The notes: generated by a model not told the origin, from the sequence alone. A DNA stretch of 64,000 bases from Cryptomeria japonica (GCF_030272615.1 NC_081412.1:102348796-102412795), one strand, 5' to 3'. Shown: positions 10,163 through 20,748, counted from the stretch's first letter. A program made the numbers and translations.

Positions 10163-10320
10163 TGTCAAGATAAAGGTGCTAAAACTATGTTTTAGTGCTT
10201 TTGGACAATCTTTTAGCACTTTTACTCTGCAACTACGCTTTTGTCCATTAGTTTCAACACTATTGTTATTTCAGCGCTATCATTAGGTAGTTATAGTGCT
10301 TTTGTTTTGCCTGTAGCATT
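10163..10320 (+). repeat. Cluster of TAGYGCTTTTG-like motifs
   Basis: Within 160 bases the + strand has about seven variants of TAGCGC/TAGTGC followed by T-rich sequence (for example TTTAGTGCTTTTG, TTTAGCACTTTTA, ACTACGCTTTTGT, TCAGCGCTATC, ATAGTGCTTTTGT). The same motif, in the same relation to a PMD gene, occurs at 18302-18570 (- strand sense) and at about 35967-36095 (+ sense). It may be an array of protein-binding sites or a decayed minisatellite. Confidence 0.6.
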
Positions 10321-10324
10321 TTTA

Positions 10325-10426
10325 TTGGTATTTTGTTGAGTTTGGATTTCCTGTAGCATTTCCATTGGTGTTTTGTGAAACTAACTTGTTACAGGTATCA
10401 TTCTGAGGGTAAAATTCAAGTTGACA
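10325..10426 (+). repeat. E4 5' LTR, only the end recognised
   Basis: This segment matches 20080-20179 of the 3' LTR, including the shared words TAGCATTTCCATTGGT, GAAACTAACTTGTTACAGGT and ATTCTGAGG. It ends TTGACA. The upstream 750 bases do not match the 3' LTR by eye, so either the rest of this LTR was lost or it has diverged. Confidence 0.6.
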
Positions 10427-10431
10427 TATTT

Positions 10432-10447
10432 TGGCATCCACGGTGGG
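10432..10447 (+). other. E4 primer-binding-site-like sequence
   Basis: TGGCATCCACGGTGGGG begins five bases after the LTR end, the right place for a tRNA primer site. The E11 site (TGGCATGCTTGGTGGG) is similar. The tRNA was not assigned. Confidence 0.5.
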
Positions 10448-10489
10448 GTGCCAAAATGGGCGCCCCTTGGGTGCCATTTCATGGCAACA

Positions 10490-11506
10490 TTAGATCAATC
10501 AAAAGGGAAAATAAAGGACGTATCTGATGGTAAAAAGCTCTTTGAGGTGCCAGAAGATGGAAAGTTTGACATTCTTCCTACATATTTTTAGGAGAGATCT
10601 GCTATCCTGATAGAACCAACAGAAGCAGTAAACATTGGTACATCAAAGGATACTAAAATACTTCATTATGCTGCCTCATTATCAGATGAAGAGAGGAAAG
10701 AATACATGGAATTCTTTAAGCAAAGACAAATAAATTTTGCTTGGTCCTATGCAGACATGCTAGGACTTAATCCAGATCTTATCATGCATCATCTTAATGT
10801 GGATTTAAAAGCAAAAATAGTTAAGCAAAAACTAAGAAAGATGCATCCACACATTACTCTTCTTGTAAAAACTGAGCTGAAGAAACTATTAGATGTGGGT
10901 TTTATAAGACCTATTATTTATCTAGAATGGATTTCAAGTATTGTACCAGTATCAAAGCCAGATAAAAGCATAAAATTTTATACGGATTTCATAGATCTGA
11001 ATAAAGCATGTCTAAAAGATGATTTCCCGCTACCAAACATTGATATAATTGCGGACTTATTAGTAGGGCATGAGATGTTTTCATTAATGGATGGCTTTTC
11101 GGGATATAATCAAATAAGAATTGCACCTGAAGATCAAGAAAAATAGCTTCCACATGTGCATGGGGAACATATAGCTGGAATGTTATGCCATTTGGGCTTA
11201 AGAATGCAGGAGCAACTTATCAAAGAGCTATGATGATAATTTTCCATGACATGATGCATACATTTATGGAAGATTGTGTAGATGATATACTTGCAAAATC
11301 TCATACAAGACGAACATTTGAACATCTTAAGCAAGATTTTTGACAGGCTGGAAAGATATCAATTGAGATTAAATCCAAAGAAATGTGCATTTGGGGTAAC
11401 CTCTAGGAAACTTCTTGGGTACATTATATTAGCTCGTGGAATTAAAGTAGATCCTGAAAAAGTTAGAGCCATCATGGAAATGGAGTCACCTAGGAACATA
11501 AGTTAA
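10490..11506 (+). pseudogene. Gypsy reverse transcriptase, frameshifted
   Basis: A linker with a stop (about 10590) leads into FAWSYADMLGL, then LRKMHP, GFIRPI, DLNKACLKDDFPLPNID and LMDGFSGYNQI (catalytic aspartate at the start of DGFSGYN). After EDQEK at 11145 the frame breaks; the continuing pieces lie in other frames to 11281. The catalytic box reads CVDD (11275-11286), with cysteine in place of tyrosine. From 11282 a frame gives RLERYQLRLNPKKCAFGV and the connection to RNase H, ending with TAA at 11504-11506 where glutamine is expected. The E11 RT is closely similar. Confidence 0.85.
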
Positions 11507-12595
11507 TTGAGATCTTTACAAGGAAGATTGCAATCAATCGGGAGGTTTGTTTCTCAATTAGCAGATAGATGTCTTCCATTCACCCATCTTTTACATAAGA
11601 ATATTCCATTCAAATGGGATCTAAAATGTGAAGAATCTTTTTTGCAAATAAAAGAATATCTTATGAGTCCTCCAGTACTGCTATCACCAACCAAAGGGAA
11701 ACCATTGTTGCTCTATATCTCAGCAACAAATGCATCATTAGTAGCTCTCCTAGCTCAACATGATGAAGAAGGAAAAGAAAGAGCACTATATTATATCAGT
11801 AGAACGCTTGTTGGCTATGAATTAAATTATTCCTCAATAGAAAAGACATGTCTAGAAGTTGTATTTGCAACACAAAAGCTGCGACATTATATGTTGATTC
11901 ATTTTGTGAAACTAATAGCAAAGATAGAACCACTCAAATATTTGTTGAGCAAGTCAACCTTGACAAGAAGACTAGCCAAATGGGTTATAATACTGAGTGA
12001 ATTTGATATGAAGTATGTTGACCGAAAAGCTATCAAGGGACAAGCCATCACTGATCAATTGGTTGATGCACCTTTACAGTGCGACATGCCTTTGCACATT
12101 GAATTTCTTGATGTAGATATTTTGACAATAAGTACAAAATTTTGGGAATTTTACTTTGATGGTTCTTATACACAATATGGATCAAGCGTGGGAATATTTT
12201 TCATCACACCTCAGGGACACACAATTCTGAAATCATATAGACTGCGGTTTCCATGCACCAACAATACTGCAGAATATGAAGCATTGGCTATTGGGCTCAA
12301 AATGGCCATTGAATGGAATGTCAAAGAAATACATGTCTGTGGTGATTCACAACTTGTCATCAACCAAATAAATGTTGATTATCAAACTAAGGATGATAAG
12401 CTCATGCCATACAAACAGCTGGTAGAGGAGTTTAAAGAACACTTTAAAGAAGTATCATTCACCCAGATTCCAAGAAATGAGAATAAAGCAGCAGATGCAG
12501 TGGCTACAATAGCATCTCTCTTGCAAAATAAGGAGAATCAACATCATTACAAATTTCTTGTGGAAGATATCTTAACCCCTACCATTCAATCCTAG
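11507..12595 (+). CDS. Gypsy RNase H plus second (archaeal-type) RNase H, open over 362 residues
   Basis: This is the longest open stretch of E4. The first 190 residues are the RT connection and the element's own RNase H (FKWDLKCEESF, YYISRTLVGYELNYSSIE, SEFDMKYVDRKAIKGQAI). A second RNase H domain follows at about residues 205-345, with WEFYFDGSYTQ (first acidic residue), NNTAEYEAL (glutamate), VCGDSQLVINQ (aspartate) and RNENKAADAVA (last aspartate). All four catalytic acidic positions are visible. The double RNase H is characteristic of Tat-lineage gypsy elements. The first and last bases are set by stop codons, so it is a piece of pol and not a separate gene. Confidence 0.85.
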   Translation: MRSLQGRLQSIGRFVSQLADRCLPFTHLLHKNIPFKWDLKCEESFLQIKEYLMSPPVLLSPTKGKPLLLYISATNASLVALLAQHDEEGKERALYYISRTLVGYELNYSSIEKTCLEVVFATQKLRHYMLIHFVKLIAKIEPLKYLLSKSTLTRRLAKWVIILSEFDMKYVDRKAIKGQAITDQLVDAPLQCDMPLHIEFLDVDILTISTKFWEFYFDGSYTQYGSSVGIFFITPQGHTILKSYRLRFPCTNNTAEYEALAIGLKMAIEWNVKEIHVCGDSQLVINQINVDYQTKDDKLMPYKQLVEEFKEHFKEVSFTQIPRNENKAADAVATIASLLQNKENQHHYKFLVEDILTPTIQS

Positions 12596-13930
12596 CATAT
12601 CTACCGAATTTTCCATATATCAGGAACCAATCAATCCTTATACGGTCAAACTTATCAATATTTAAAAGAGAATATCCTTCCTCTTGACTTATCTCACAAT
12701 CAGAGAAGGAATTTTATCTGTTAGTCCTCTCGCTATACTATTATTGCAGATATCCTATATAGGCATGATCTAGATGGTACTTTGTTGAGATGTCTTGAAC
12801 AAGATGAATCTGAGAAAGTTCTTAACAAATTTCATGCAGGTATTTGTGGCACACACTCAGGTGGTTTAAAATTGGCTAAGAAACTTCTTTGTATGCGTTA
12901 CTATTGGCCTACTATGGAGAGAGATTCATTTACATATGCTAGGAAATGCAAACAATGTCAGATCCATGGGAATCTCATTCGTGCACCAACACAAGAATTA
13001 TATCCTATGATAGGATCATGGCTATTTTCTCAATGGGGCCTTGATTTGGTAGGAAAGATAAATCCCTCATCTTCTAATGGACATAAGTTTATTCTGACTT
13101 CTACTGAATATTTCACTAAATGGATTGAAGTAGTGCCTTTAACAACAATGACAGGAAAACAAATATCATCATTCATTTTGAATTATATAATCTGTCGCTA
13201 TGGAGTTCCTATGACCATTATCACTGATAATGGAAGACCATTCAAAAATCAAGATGTGAAGGAGCTATGTGAACAATTTCATATCCAACATAGGTTTTCT
13301 ACTCCATATTATCCACGGGGAAATGGTCAAGCTAAGGCATCAAACAAAACTATCTTGAAAATTTTAAAGAAAACAGACAATGAATTTGGAAAAGATTGGC
13401 ACATTCAGCTAAATCCTGCTCTTTGGGCATACCGAACCAGCATCCACACTCCAATAGGGGCAACTCCATATTGTTTGGTCTATGGATCAGAAGCCATATT
13501 ACTTATAGAACAAGAGATACCTTCTCTATGAGTATCCTTTAAAGGTCTTATACCAGAACAAGAACAATGAATCTCTTACCAGAACAAGAACAATGAGTAT
13601 CCTTTAAAGGTCTTACTCTAGGAACTTGAACTGATTCAGGAACATCGCCAAAATGAGACAGATCATTTGAAATTATATCAACAAAGAATGGAAAGAAGTT
13701 ATAACCACAGAGTCAAGACGTGCATTTTTCAGATTGGAGATATAGTTCTAACGAAGAATCCAATAAATCAGCAAGACTGAGACAAGAAGGGAAAATTTGA
13801 ACCAAATTGGCTTGGACCTTTTGTCATAGTACCAGCATATGGATCAGGAGCATACAAGTTATCTACCCCTAAAGGTGATTGGCTTGATGAACCTATCAAT
13901 TCTATTCATCTCAAGAAATTTTATGCTTGA
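12596..13930 (+). pseudogene. Gypsy integrase with lost catalytic glutamate
   Basis: After a 180-base broken linker, 12782-13531 is open. It has a zinc-binding region (HAGICGTHSGG then CKQCQIHG), the first catalytic aspartate in WGLDLVG, and the second in IITDNGRPF. In the third block, PRGNGQAKASNKTI, lysine stands where the catalytic glutamate is expected. WAYRTSIHTPIGATPY follows. A local 64 bp duplication (13528-13614) breaks the frame. The C-terminal part resumes from about 13630 (GDIVLTKNP, WLGPFVI, GSGAYKLST, HLKKFYA) and ends at TGA 13928-13930. The enzyme would be inactive. Confidence 0.85.
13528..13614 (+). repeat. Local duplication inside E4 integrase
   Basis: ATGAGTATCCTTTAAAGG and the bases after it occur at 13528 and again at 13592. 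A second pair, TACCAGAACAAGAACAATGA, occurs at 13551 and 13577. The duplication accounts for the frame break in integrase. Confidence 0.75.
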
Positions 13931-15829
13931 GATATAAAGTCCTAGAAAAAATCAATAAAAAGCATATAAAGTCTTGAAGAAATCAGTAAAAATCAGAAAA
14001 GTAGAAAATCCCTAAAAAGCATAAATCAGTTAGAAGAAATAAAAAAGAAAAAGAAAAAGAGAGCAAAATGCAATAAATTTAGATGGTGAAAACCTGGTAA
14101 ACAAGTGCTATCTAAAAAGTGAGTCCTTCCATCTATGAGATCGCTTTGCGCACCTATCCAATCTATCGCTTCCATCTATCTTAGCTTATCCATTTTATCT
14201 TTCACATCCATTGCTTTGAACCATTTAGCAGAAAATATGCAGCTTACCAACAATTATCAATCTTTGGCATACTTGTTAGAGTCACTATCTTAGATTTTAT
14301 TAGAATCGATCGATCTGCATTTGTATCCCGCCATGGTTTGGATCTTGATCAATTCATACATCTATAATAAATTTTTGTTTCCACTGGGGGAAAAATCCTA
14401 ATTCCTTTTGCAAAGGTGATCTTTTGAATCTTTGAAAATCCAAAACATTCGGAAAACTTCGAAAAAACAAAAACACCTATGGTTTTGAAACAGATAACGA
14501 GCAACAAAGCAGCAAGGATCAAGGCATCTTATGACAACTGAATTGTGAAACTCAGCAACCAAAGAATCAACCAACAAGTAATAAAGGATTATCCAAGATC
14601 ATTCATCAAGATGATTATATCAGTTAATCACCATAAGAACATGTGAATGACATACAAGATTCAGTGTTTATATCTTGATTTTATTGCTAATCATGTACTC
14701 TATGTGATGCAAGGATGTTCATGACTAGAGAAGCTATGATGGGGCATGATTATTTTCTTTGATTGTTGTCTGTGGTTTATCTTTTATTAAGGTATGTACT
14801 TGTCTCGGGATATGATCGGCAAAAGATCAAGGAGGATGTTCCAAGTCATGCATGAAAGGAGATAATCCTTGTCTGTTCCGCAAACAATACTGAAGTCAAC
14901 TTGACTCATTATATCAAGTTGCATGTATTAACTTTCTATATCAAAATCCATGTAAGAAATACTCAGGTCATCTTGAATCATTATATCAAGTTGCTTGTAT
15001 TTTCTTACAACATTTTAAAGCTTGATGATGAAATCAAGCATTGTTACAAGATAACATATGAAGAATGGCAGTATCATTTTTAGTTAGATCATTTTAGATT
15101 AGCTCATTATTCATCTGCATTATAAGCATTCAATGTCAGCTGCATTATAAGCATTTCATTTCATTAAGAGATCAACGGTCATAAATAAAGATTGGGTATG
15201 CTTGGACAAACAAAAACAATTTGCATTTGATCATCATAGGTGCATTCATATTTAGAATCATTTCAAATCATTTAGTTGCATTTCAAAAATTGCATTGATT
15301 TGCATTCAATTAAGTACATTTCATTAATCATGTAGTGTATCATCATTATTATTTGCATTATCATTTCATTTCATTTAGCTGCATCTTTGCACTTAGATTC
15401 ATAATCATTATAAGCATTACATATAAAAAATCAAAAACAAATCAATCAATCATTCATTTGTATTTCTATATAGATCATTGCATTTTCATCATTTAAGTTA
15501 GTAATCATTTTCAGTTGCATCCAAGGTCATCAAAATCAAAAATCAAAAACATTTATCATTCCATCATGTAGATCATTATCATCAGGAAAGGAAAGACAAT
15601 CATCATCATATCATCATCCATCTAATCACTGCATCCATATAATTAATGCATATAGATCATCCATATAATCAATGCATATAGATCATCATAAAATAGAGTA
15701 ACATGCATAAAAACAATCATCATCATATAGAGTCCATGTTTGCATATAAAACAATAAAATTCCAAGTATACAATGATATTAGATTAAAAGTACAAATGGC
15801 TCATCAATACAAAGTCAAGTTGAGGTTGT
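13931..15829. other. Spacer between pol and the antisense PMD gene
   Basis: No gene supported. 14376-14392 holds CCACTGGGGGAAAAATC, a purine-rich run like an internal polypurine tract. From about 15100 to 15800 the DNA is rich in repeated CATTTCATT, GCATTATAAGCATT and ATCATCAT words. A 26 bp unit (catccatataatcaatgcat and following bases) is tandemly repeated at 15632-15683. Confidence 0.6.
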
Positions 15830-17935
15830 CCTATACCACTACCACCTGACTCTGTCTATCTCTGTGGCTATGGGCGAGAAGATCCTCCAAATTTTTGTCT
15901 CCCATGATCACCACTTCTCTGAGGAGGTCCCATGACTCCATCACTACTAGTATCCAACAAAATGGTGGTATGATAACTACCTGCTCTCTAGCTCTCTACG
16001 ACTACCTCCTCATATAGTTGTTGCCAACGGGAAGTCTCCTTCCTGGCCTGAACTAGTACTCTAACAGTGTCAGCTAAGAGAGTACCTAATCCAACCTGTT
16101 GAATATGATCGAGAAGGCCCTGAGTGTCATGTTATCTCCTGACAGCTATATCCCTCTCAACGATGAAAGTTTGTACCTGTGCTCGAAGCTAATTAATCTG
16201 TGCTCTAAGACTATCAATGGTCTCCTTCTCTGGCATATCATGCTCTGGTGCATCCTGCTCTAGTAAATCCTGATGTGGCACATGAACCTCAATCCCCTAC
16301 TCACCACCTCCTTGTCCACCTGCTAGAATCTTAGTTCGAGTAGCTCTTAGAACCCATCGTCTAATAAATGGAAAATGATCCTCTGGATCCTCATCCTCTC
16401 CACCATGAGCTGCAATAACCCTAGGGTCTGGTTGAATCTGACCAAAATCAATGCCTCTCTTGCAACCCCAATCCAATCATCTTATCTCCTCCTGTCAATG
16501 GCAACCCTCTCAGTGATCTCATCCCTGCCCTGCCAGTATCCCTCCCAATCCATCCAACATCTCTCCCACCCATAGGATGCAGTCTCCCAATCCTGCCAAC
16601 TAGTCCAAACGATCCTCCACAAACTCTCAATCGACCTCCTCTCCATCCAAGTCTCCTACCACCCCCACCTCCATCCTCACCCTCATCTCCATCTCCCCCG
16701 GCCTCTTGAGAAGCTCTAACCTCTCATCTCCATCTCCGTCTCCTGACGCCTGGATCATCTAAATCATCATCCTCCTATCCTGAGCTAGGAGGAGGATCTA
16801 CTAGATCAGTAATACAAGGACATGGATGTGCCAGTATATACTGAGCATAATCTGCAATAACACCGGGATGAAGAATGTGTAATCTCATATCATAAGCCAC
16901 TCTCAGAGTAGCAAGAAACTTTGCATGAGCAATCTCAAATGACAAAGAAGATCCCCAATCTTGCTTATCTCTATACCATCGAGCATATATTGTGACACTA
17001 GTAGGCATAGGTTGAATGATACCAAACTATCTAAGAATGCGACTAATCAACTGTCGCTCAATAATGTAAGGAGTTCGACCAATGAGATATCTACTCTGCA
17101 TAATAAATAGTAATGTCCTTGCATCATCCATCCATGGCTCACAATCAACATATGGTCTCCAAGTAATACTATCCAATGAATCAAGCACCCAATGCCAATA
17201 CTCCATCTTACCCAGCTTATGCTAAGTAAGGATACATGCATATAGATACACATATGGTTTTCTCTCTCCATGAACTTTGTGATGGATAGGCCGAGTAATA
17301 GCAATGTGCTTCCAACACCAAATCTGCATAAGTGTGCATCCTGTAGAAAAACTAGCACTCTCATCATACACCACCTAATGAAGATCATGATATAAATGTG
17401 CCAGCATACAAACACCCCAAGCATATCGAGTCCAATGTTGCATCATACTCTAAAGAATCTCACCCCATCCAACAGAAAAACCTCACGATCGCCTATTAGA
17501 ACAAATGAATCCTCCAATGAAACTAGCAAGAATCACAGGGAGAGTCTTGTAATACATCACCATATCCTCCCATCGGATCTCTCCTCTAGAGATGCTCTCA
17601 TCAGCAAATATGGCTTTGCAAGCCTCTATCCCAACATGATCATGAACATCATACTGCACTAACTCGTTGATCACTGGGTGTGCAAAATCCTATAGACATC
17701 CTCAAGCGTCACACTAATCTCACCCGTGGGTAGGTGGAAAGTGTTATGCTCACTGTGCCATCTCTCAGCTAATGACATCAATAATCCTCTATTATGGGTA
17801 ATCTCAGGCAAATATAACAGATGGCGTAAACCACAGGCATCTATATGTCTCACCTTTGCATGTGTCAGCTCTAGCACTAAATGATGTACCACTGGGAATT
17901 TCTCCCAACACTGGAGAACATCAAGTTTCTCCTAT
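15830..17935 (-). pseudogene. Antisense gene with plant mobile domain (PMD), broken
   Basis: The - strand from about 17935 encodes a protein like the plant mobile domain (PF10536) found in MAIN/MAIL proteins and in some plant transposons. Visible pieces in order: KLDVLQCWEKFPVVHHLVLE, RHLLYLPEI, AERWHSEHNTFHLPTGEISV and TLEDVYRILH (17900-17680, the most conserved part); a second block from 17670; a third to 17047 in mixed frames (HLYHDLH, YVYLYACIL, WHWVLDSLDSITWRP); then RYLIGRTPYIIERQL and YARWYRDKQDWG (17100-16960). The tail (16800-15830) is rich in G, R and D, with a possible coiled coil near 16230-16100, and ends HGRQKFGGSSRP. Several stops and shifts break it. The second copy at 36413 aligns over the whole length. 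Confidence 0.75.
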
Positions 17936-18301
17936 TTATCAAGAGAATTAGATCAATCATCACTTATCTATCTATCAAATCCAAGTGATCGCTCATCTAT
18001 CAAATCAATCAAATCAAACTTAAGCAACTTAAGCTATCAAATCATTTTAAAACCTATCAATCATGGTTTTCTATTATTCATTGAGTTAAATCAAAACTCT
18101 GCTAACCTCTTACATCAAAAATTAAATCAGTTTCTTAGAGATAATCTATCCAATCAAATTAGATCAATCTATCAAATGACATCAATCAATCAATCAATCA
18201 AGTACCTATTCATCATACATGCACATCAAACACGTCAAATTCAATCAACAAAGTGATTTTTTGGCTTTCGCATCTATCAAAAACATTCATTTGAAGCATA
18301 T
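17936..18301. other. Spacer upstream of the antisense PMD gene
   Basis: No gene supported. It is AT-rich with repeated ATCAATCA/TCAAATCA words. It lies between the PMD start and the motif array, so it may be the gene's 5' untranslated or promoter-proximal region. Confidence 0.5.
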
Positions 18302-18570
18302 GTGCTATCCTATTGAGCATAAGCACTAAACAAAACATATGCACTAACCTTTTCAACAAACGCGCTAACCCTACTCACATATGTGTGAAACTTGCAAAAG
18401 CGCTAACATACAATGAATATACGCTAACAAATGAAACAAAAGTGCTAACCGATGCATATCCGCTAACATCCTTAGCATATGCACAAGAAAAATGAGCATA
18501 AGCGCTATCATGAGAAAATGTGCTAAACCTATTTGCATATGCACTAAATCTAAATGCAAATTCGCTAACA
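18302..18570 (-). repeat. Phased array of about 12-14 GCGCTAAC motifs
   Basis: On the + strand, words of the form (G)CGCTAAC, GTGCTAAC or GCACTAAA begin at 18302, 18323, 18341, 18362, 18400, 18422, 18442, 18461, 18502, 18520, 18541 and 18563. Spacing is 18-22 bases, with two gaps of about 40 that each hold a decayed copy. Most copies are preceded by GCATA(T/A), giving a consensus near GCATATGCGCTAAC. In the sense of the PMD gene the array reads GTTAGCGCATATGC. It is a short-period degenerate tandem repeat placed about 370 bases upstream of the PMD start. Confidence 0.8.
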
Positions 18571-19011
18571 TAATACCGAAAATCACAAAAAAAATCAAAA
18601 AATGTGCCTAAAAACATGAAAAGTTGTACGACAAGTTGAAAACCTAGCTCAGGATAAGATACATATGCTCAAATCGATGGTTCTCCACAAGAATCACCAC
18701 CTCACCAAGACAATTTTCTTCACAAGCTAACAAGGATGACAATGAAATTAAAATTAACCTTCGTTAATTTTATATTTACTATTTGAAAGAGTAATTAATG
18801 CTTTTCAATGGGGCAATTTAATTTGTTTTTTACAAATGAATTTAATTGATTGAATTTTTATCAATTATCATGAGATCAATCGTCCAAACCAAAGTTTTCA
18901 ACAATTTCATGATCAATCTCCTGAGGGGGCACACAATCAAGATTTTCAATCTTCGTCAGGCACACTATCGAGCCTTGCTTTAATCTTTGAAACAATGTTG
19001 TCTCGACGTCA
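18571..19011. other. Spacer between motif array and 3' LTR of E4
   Basis: No gene supported. The last 60 bases are homologous to the equivalent region of E3 next to its polypurine tract. Confidence 0.5.
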
Positions 19012-19029
19012 TTTCAAAGAGGGGCAAAA
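19012..19029 (+). other. E4 polypurine tract
   Basis: TTCAAAGAGGGGCAAAA immediately precedes the LTR start, the plus-strand primer site of the element. Confidence 0.7.
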
Positions 19030-20179
19030 TGTATACACATAAAAATGGCTATGAGCAATTAAATAAATATTTAATATTTATTCTTCTATTAAATAGTTAA
19101 TTTGAAAAGATTAATTTATTTAATTCATTTTGTGTCTATTAATTAATTTAATTAAAATATTATATTAATTAATTCATCTATCCTATTCCTCTAAATAATT
19201 AAATATCTAATATTTAATTATCCTTCTAATCAAGTTAATTAAATATCTAATATTTAATTATCTCCTTCAATCAATTAAATATCTAATATTTAATGGTTAT
19301 TCTCCTATCCTATAGTCTCAAATATTAAATGATTCTTAAATTATTTAATCCCCATTTTCCAACTCACCTTCCATCTCCACTTCATCTTCCCTTTGCCAAC
19401 TCATCTATCATGTGGCTAAGGAAATTAATATTTCTTAAATATCAATTCATCATTTATCTCCAACCTCCAAATTTAATGAAATATTGTGTATGTACATATA
19501 TTTCCTAACCTCCTTCTATATTCTCTCTAACACCCCCTACATCTTAAAAAGGACTTGAGTCCACTTGTCCTCTCATGCCTAAATTTTCTCCAACCATCCC
19601 TAGATTCCCTCAGTCAACAACTCAGTCAATGTGAGATAAATGACAGTTGTCTTCTCCTTCCCCCTTTCTCTCAACCTTCACCTTTTCTCACAACCATCCA
19701 AATCTGCAGATCTGATCATGACCGTTGATCTGAGACACATCATCTTATCCTCCTGAGGTCTATAAAATCAAGAGCTTCAGTTCAGAGAGAGTTAGACTTC
19801 AAGTGAATTTGCAAGTCAATCATTTGTAAAACTTATGCATCTGTGAGTTTTAATCTTGAAGCAAATAGCATAATCATTTAGCATAGTCATTTAGTATTGC
19901 ATATCATAGCATTTGTGAACTATCAGTTATCAGTCCATTCTTCATATGCCATCTTGGAAGCTATCAGTGCTTGTCTGAGAGCACACCATCTGCAACCAGG
20001 AATAGTGGACTTAGGACACAATGAGACATAAACCATGAAGGTAATATTAGTATTTTTATTTCAAATGTATTTCATGTAGTTTCATTGGTTGAGTTTGGCT
20101 TTCCTATAGCATTTCCATTGGTATTTGGTGAAACTAACTTGTTACAGGTAGCATTCTGAGGATGAAATTCAAGTCAACA
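19030..20179 (+). repeat. E4 3' LTR (gypsy)
   Basis: The LTR runs from TGTATACACATA to TCAACA, about 1150 bases. Three near-identical blocks of ATTAAATATCTAATATTTAA, each an imperfect palindrome, lie between about 19190 and 19295. A TATA box is at 19761. A possible intron (GT at 20041 to AG at 20147) sits near the end. The last 100 bases match 10325-10426. Confidence 0.8.
19761..19767 (+). promoter_or_regulatory. Putative TATA box of the E4 LTR
   Basis: TATAAAA in GGTCTATAAAATCAAGAGC, about 730 bases into the LTR and 280 bases before the possible splice donor. Confidence 0.5.
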
Positions 20180-20182
20180 CAA

Positions 20183-20746
20183 AAATCATTAAGGGTTATG
20201 TGAGGATAGAACTTGTGGATAAGGATTGTGGAATGCGAAGATCATTTGTATATGAATGTTGTATCATGCAATGATCTGTAATTATTTTGTAAGACATTCT
20301 TGGAGGGAAGGTGATACCAGAAGTAGTGTTCAGGGTTTATGAACCGATACAGAGCAAAGCTATAACCAGAACTCTATTTGGCATAGAAGATGCATTTTGT
20401 GAGTTCACTTTCATTGTTTTTCTACAATAGAAGCTTGTAGTCAGTGAGGCTCTTTAGTGATGAGCAGTGTTCTCTAGGTAGAGTGCCTTCCTGCATGTGC
20501 AGGCCCCCATTATATGTAATATCTTTCATATGGCCAGTGAATTGATATTGTGGGTCACAAATCCCACCATTGTTTTTCCTCATTGAGGTTTTTCATGTAT
20601 AAATTTTGTGTTATGGTGTTCATTTGCTTGTAGTTATATGTTTATTTGTTTACCGGTTTATATATGTTTGGTATAAAAGCATAAAATCTTGTGTTACCGG
20701 TAGAACACTGATTCACCCCCCCTCTCAGTGTTCTTGGATCCCACCA
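20183..20746 (+). repeat. E5 5' LTR, left part missing
   Basis: The sequence matches 35369-35961 of the 3' LTR (shared AAATCATTAAGGGTTATG, CATTCTTGGAGGGAAGG, CACCCCCCCTCTCAGTGTT). About 340 bases of the start are absent where E4 ends. It ends in CCACCA just before the primer site. Confidence 0.85.
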
Positions 20747-20748
20747 AT

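Larger units (their letters stand above)
8768..10324 (-). mobile_element. E3: 3' end of a - strand gypsy element
   Basis: Read on the - strand from right to left: a motif cluster, a spacer, a polypurine tract (9645-9629) and a 3' LTR (9628 leftward). The LTR start TGTAGACACATAAA and the bases before it match, with changes, the E4 3' LTR start at 19030 and its upstream flank, so E3 and E4 are related. The LTR is cut on the left by E2. On the right the border with E4 is unclear: the last 100 bases before 10426 match the end of the E4 LTR, and how much more of 9700-10324 is E4 LTR rather than E3 cannot be settled by eye. Confidence 0.65.
10325..20179 (+). mobile_element. E4: Ty3/gypsy Tat-type element with antisense PMD gene, gag missing
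   Basis: The end of a 5' LTR (to 10426) is followed by a primer-site-like sequence, RT, RNase H, a second RNase H, integrase, a spacer, an antisense gene with a plant mobile domain, a polypurine tract and a 3' LTR. The second RNase H and an antisense extra gene between integrase and the 3' LTR are known marks of the Tat lineage of plant gypsy elements. No gag or protease is present: the pol linker begins within about 100 bases of the LTR. It abuts E5 on the right. Confidence 0.8.

Noticed and set aside
14376-14392. Second polypurine tract / LTR start in the E4 spacer
   Set aside because: The purine run is not followed by a TG start that matches any LTR here; kept only as a note in the spacer entry.
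15632-15683. CRISPR-like short repeats
   Set aside because: Only two direct 26-base units without spacers, in a plant retroelement; not a CRISPR array. The arrays at 18302-18570 and 47451-48700 also lack unique equal-length spacers and Cas genes.
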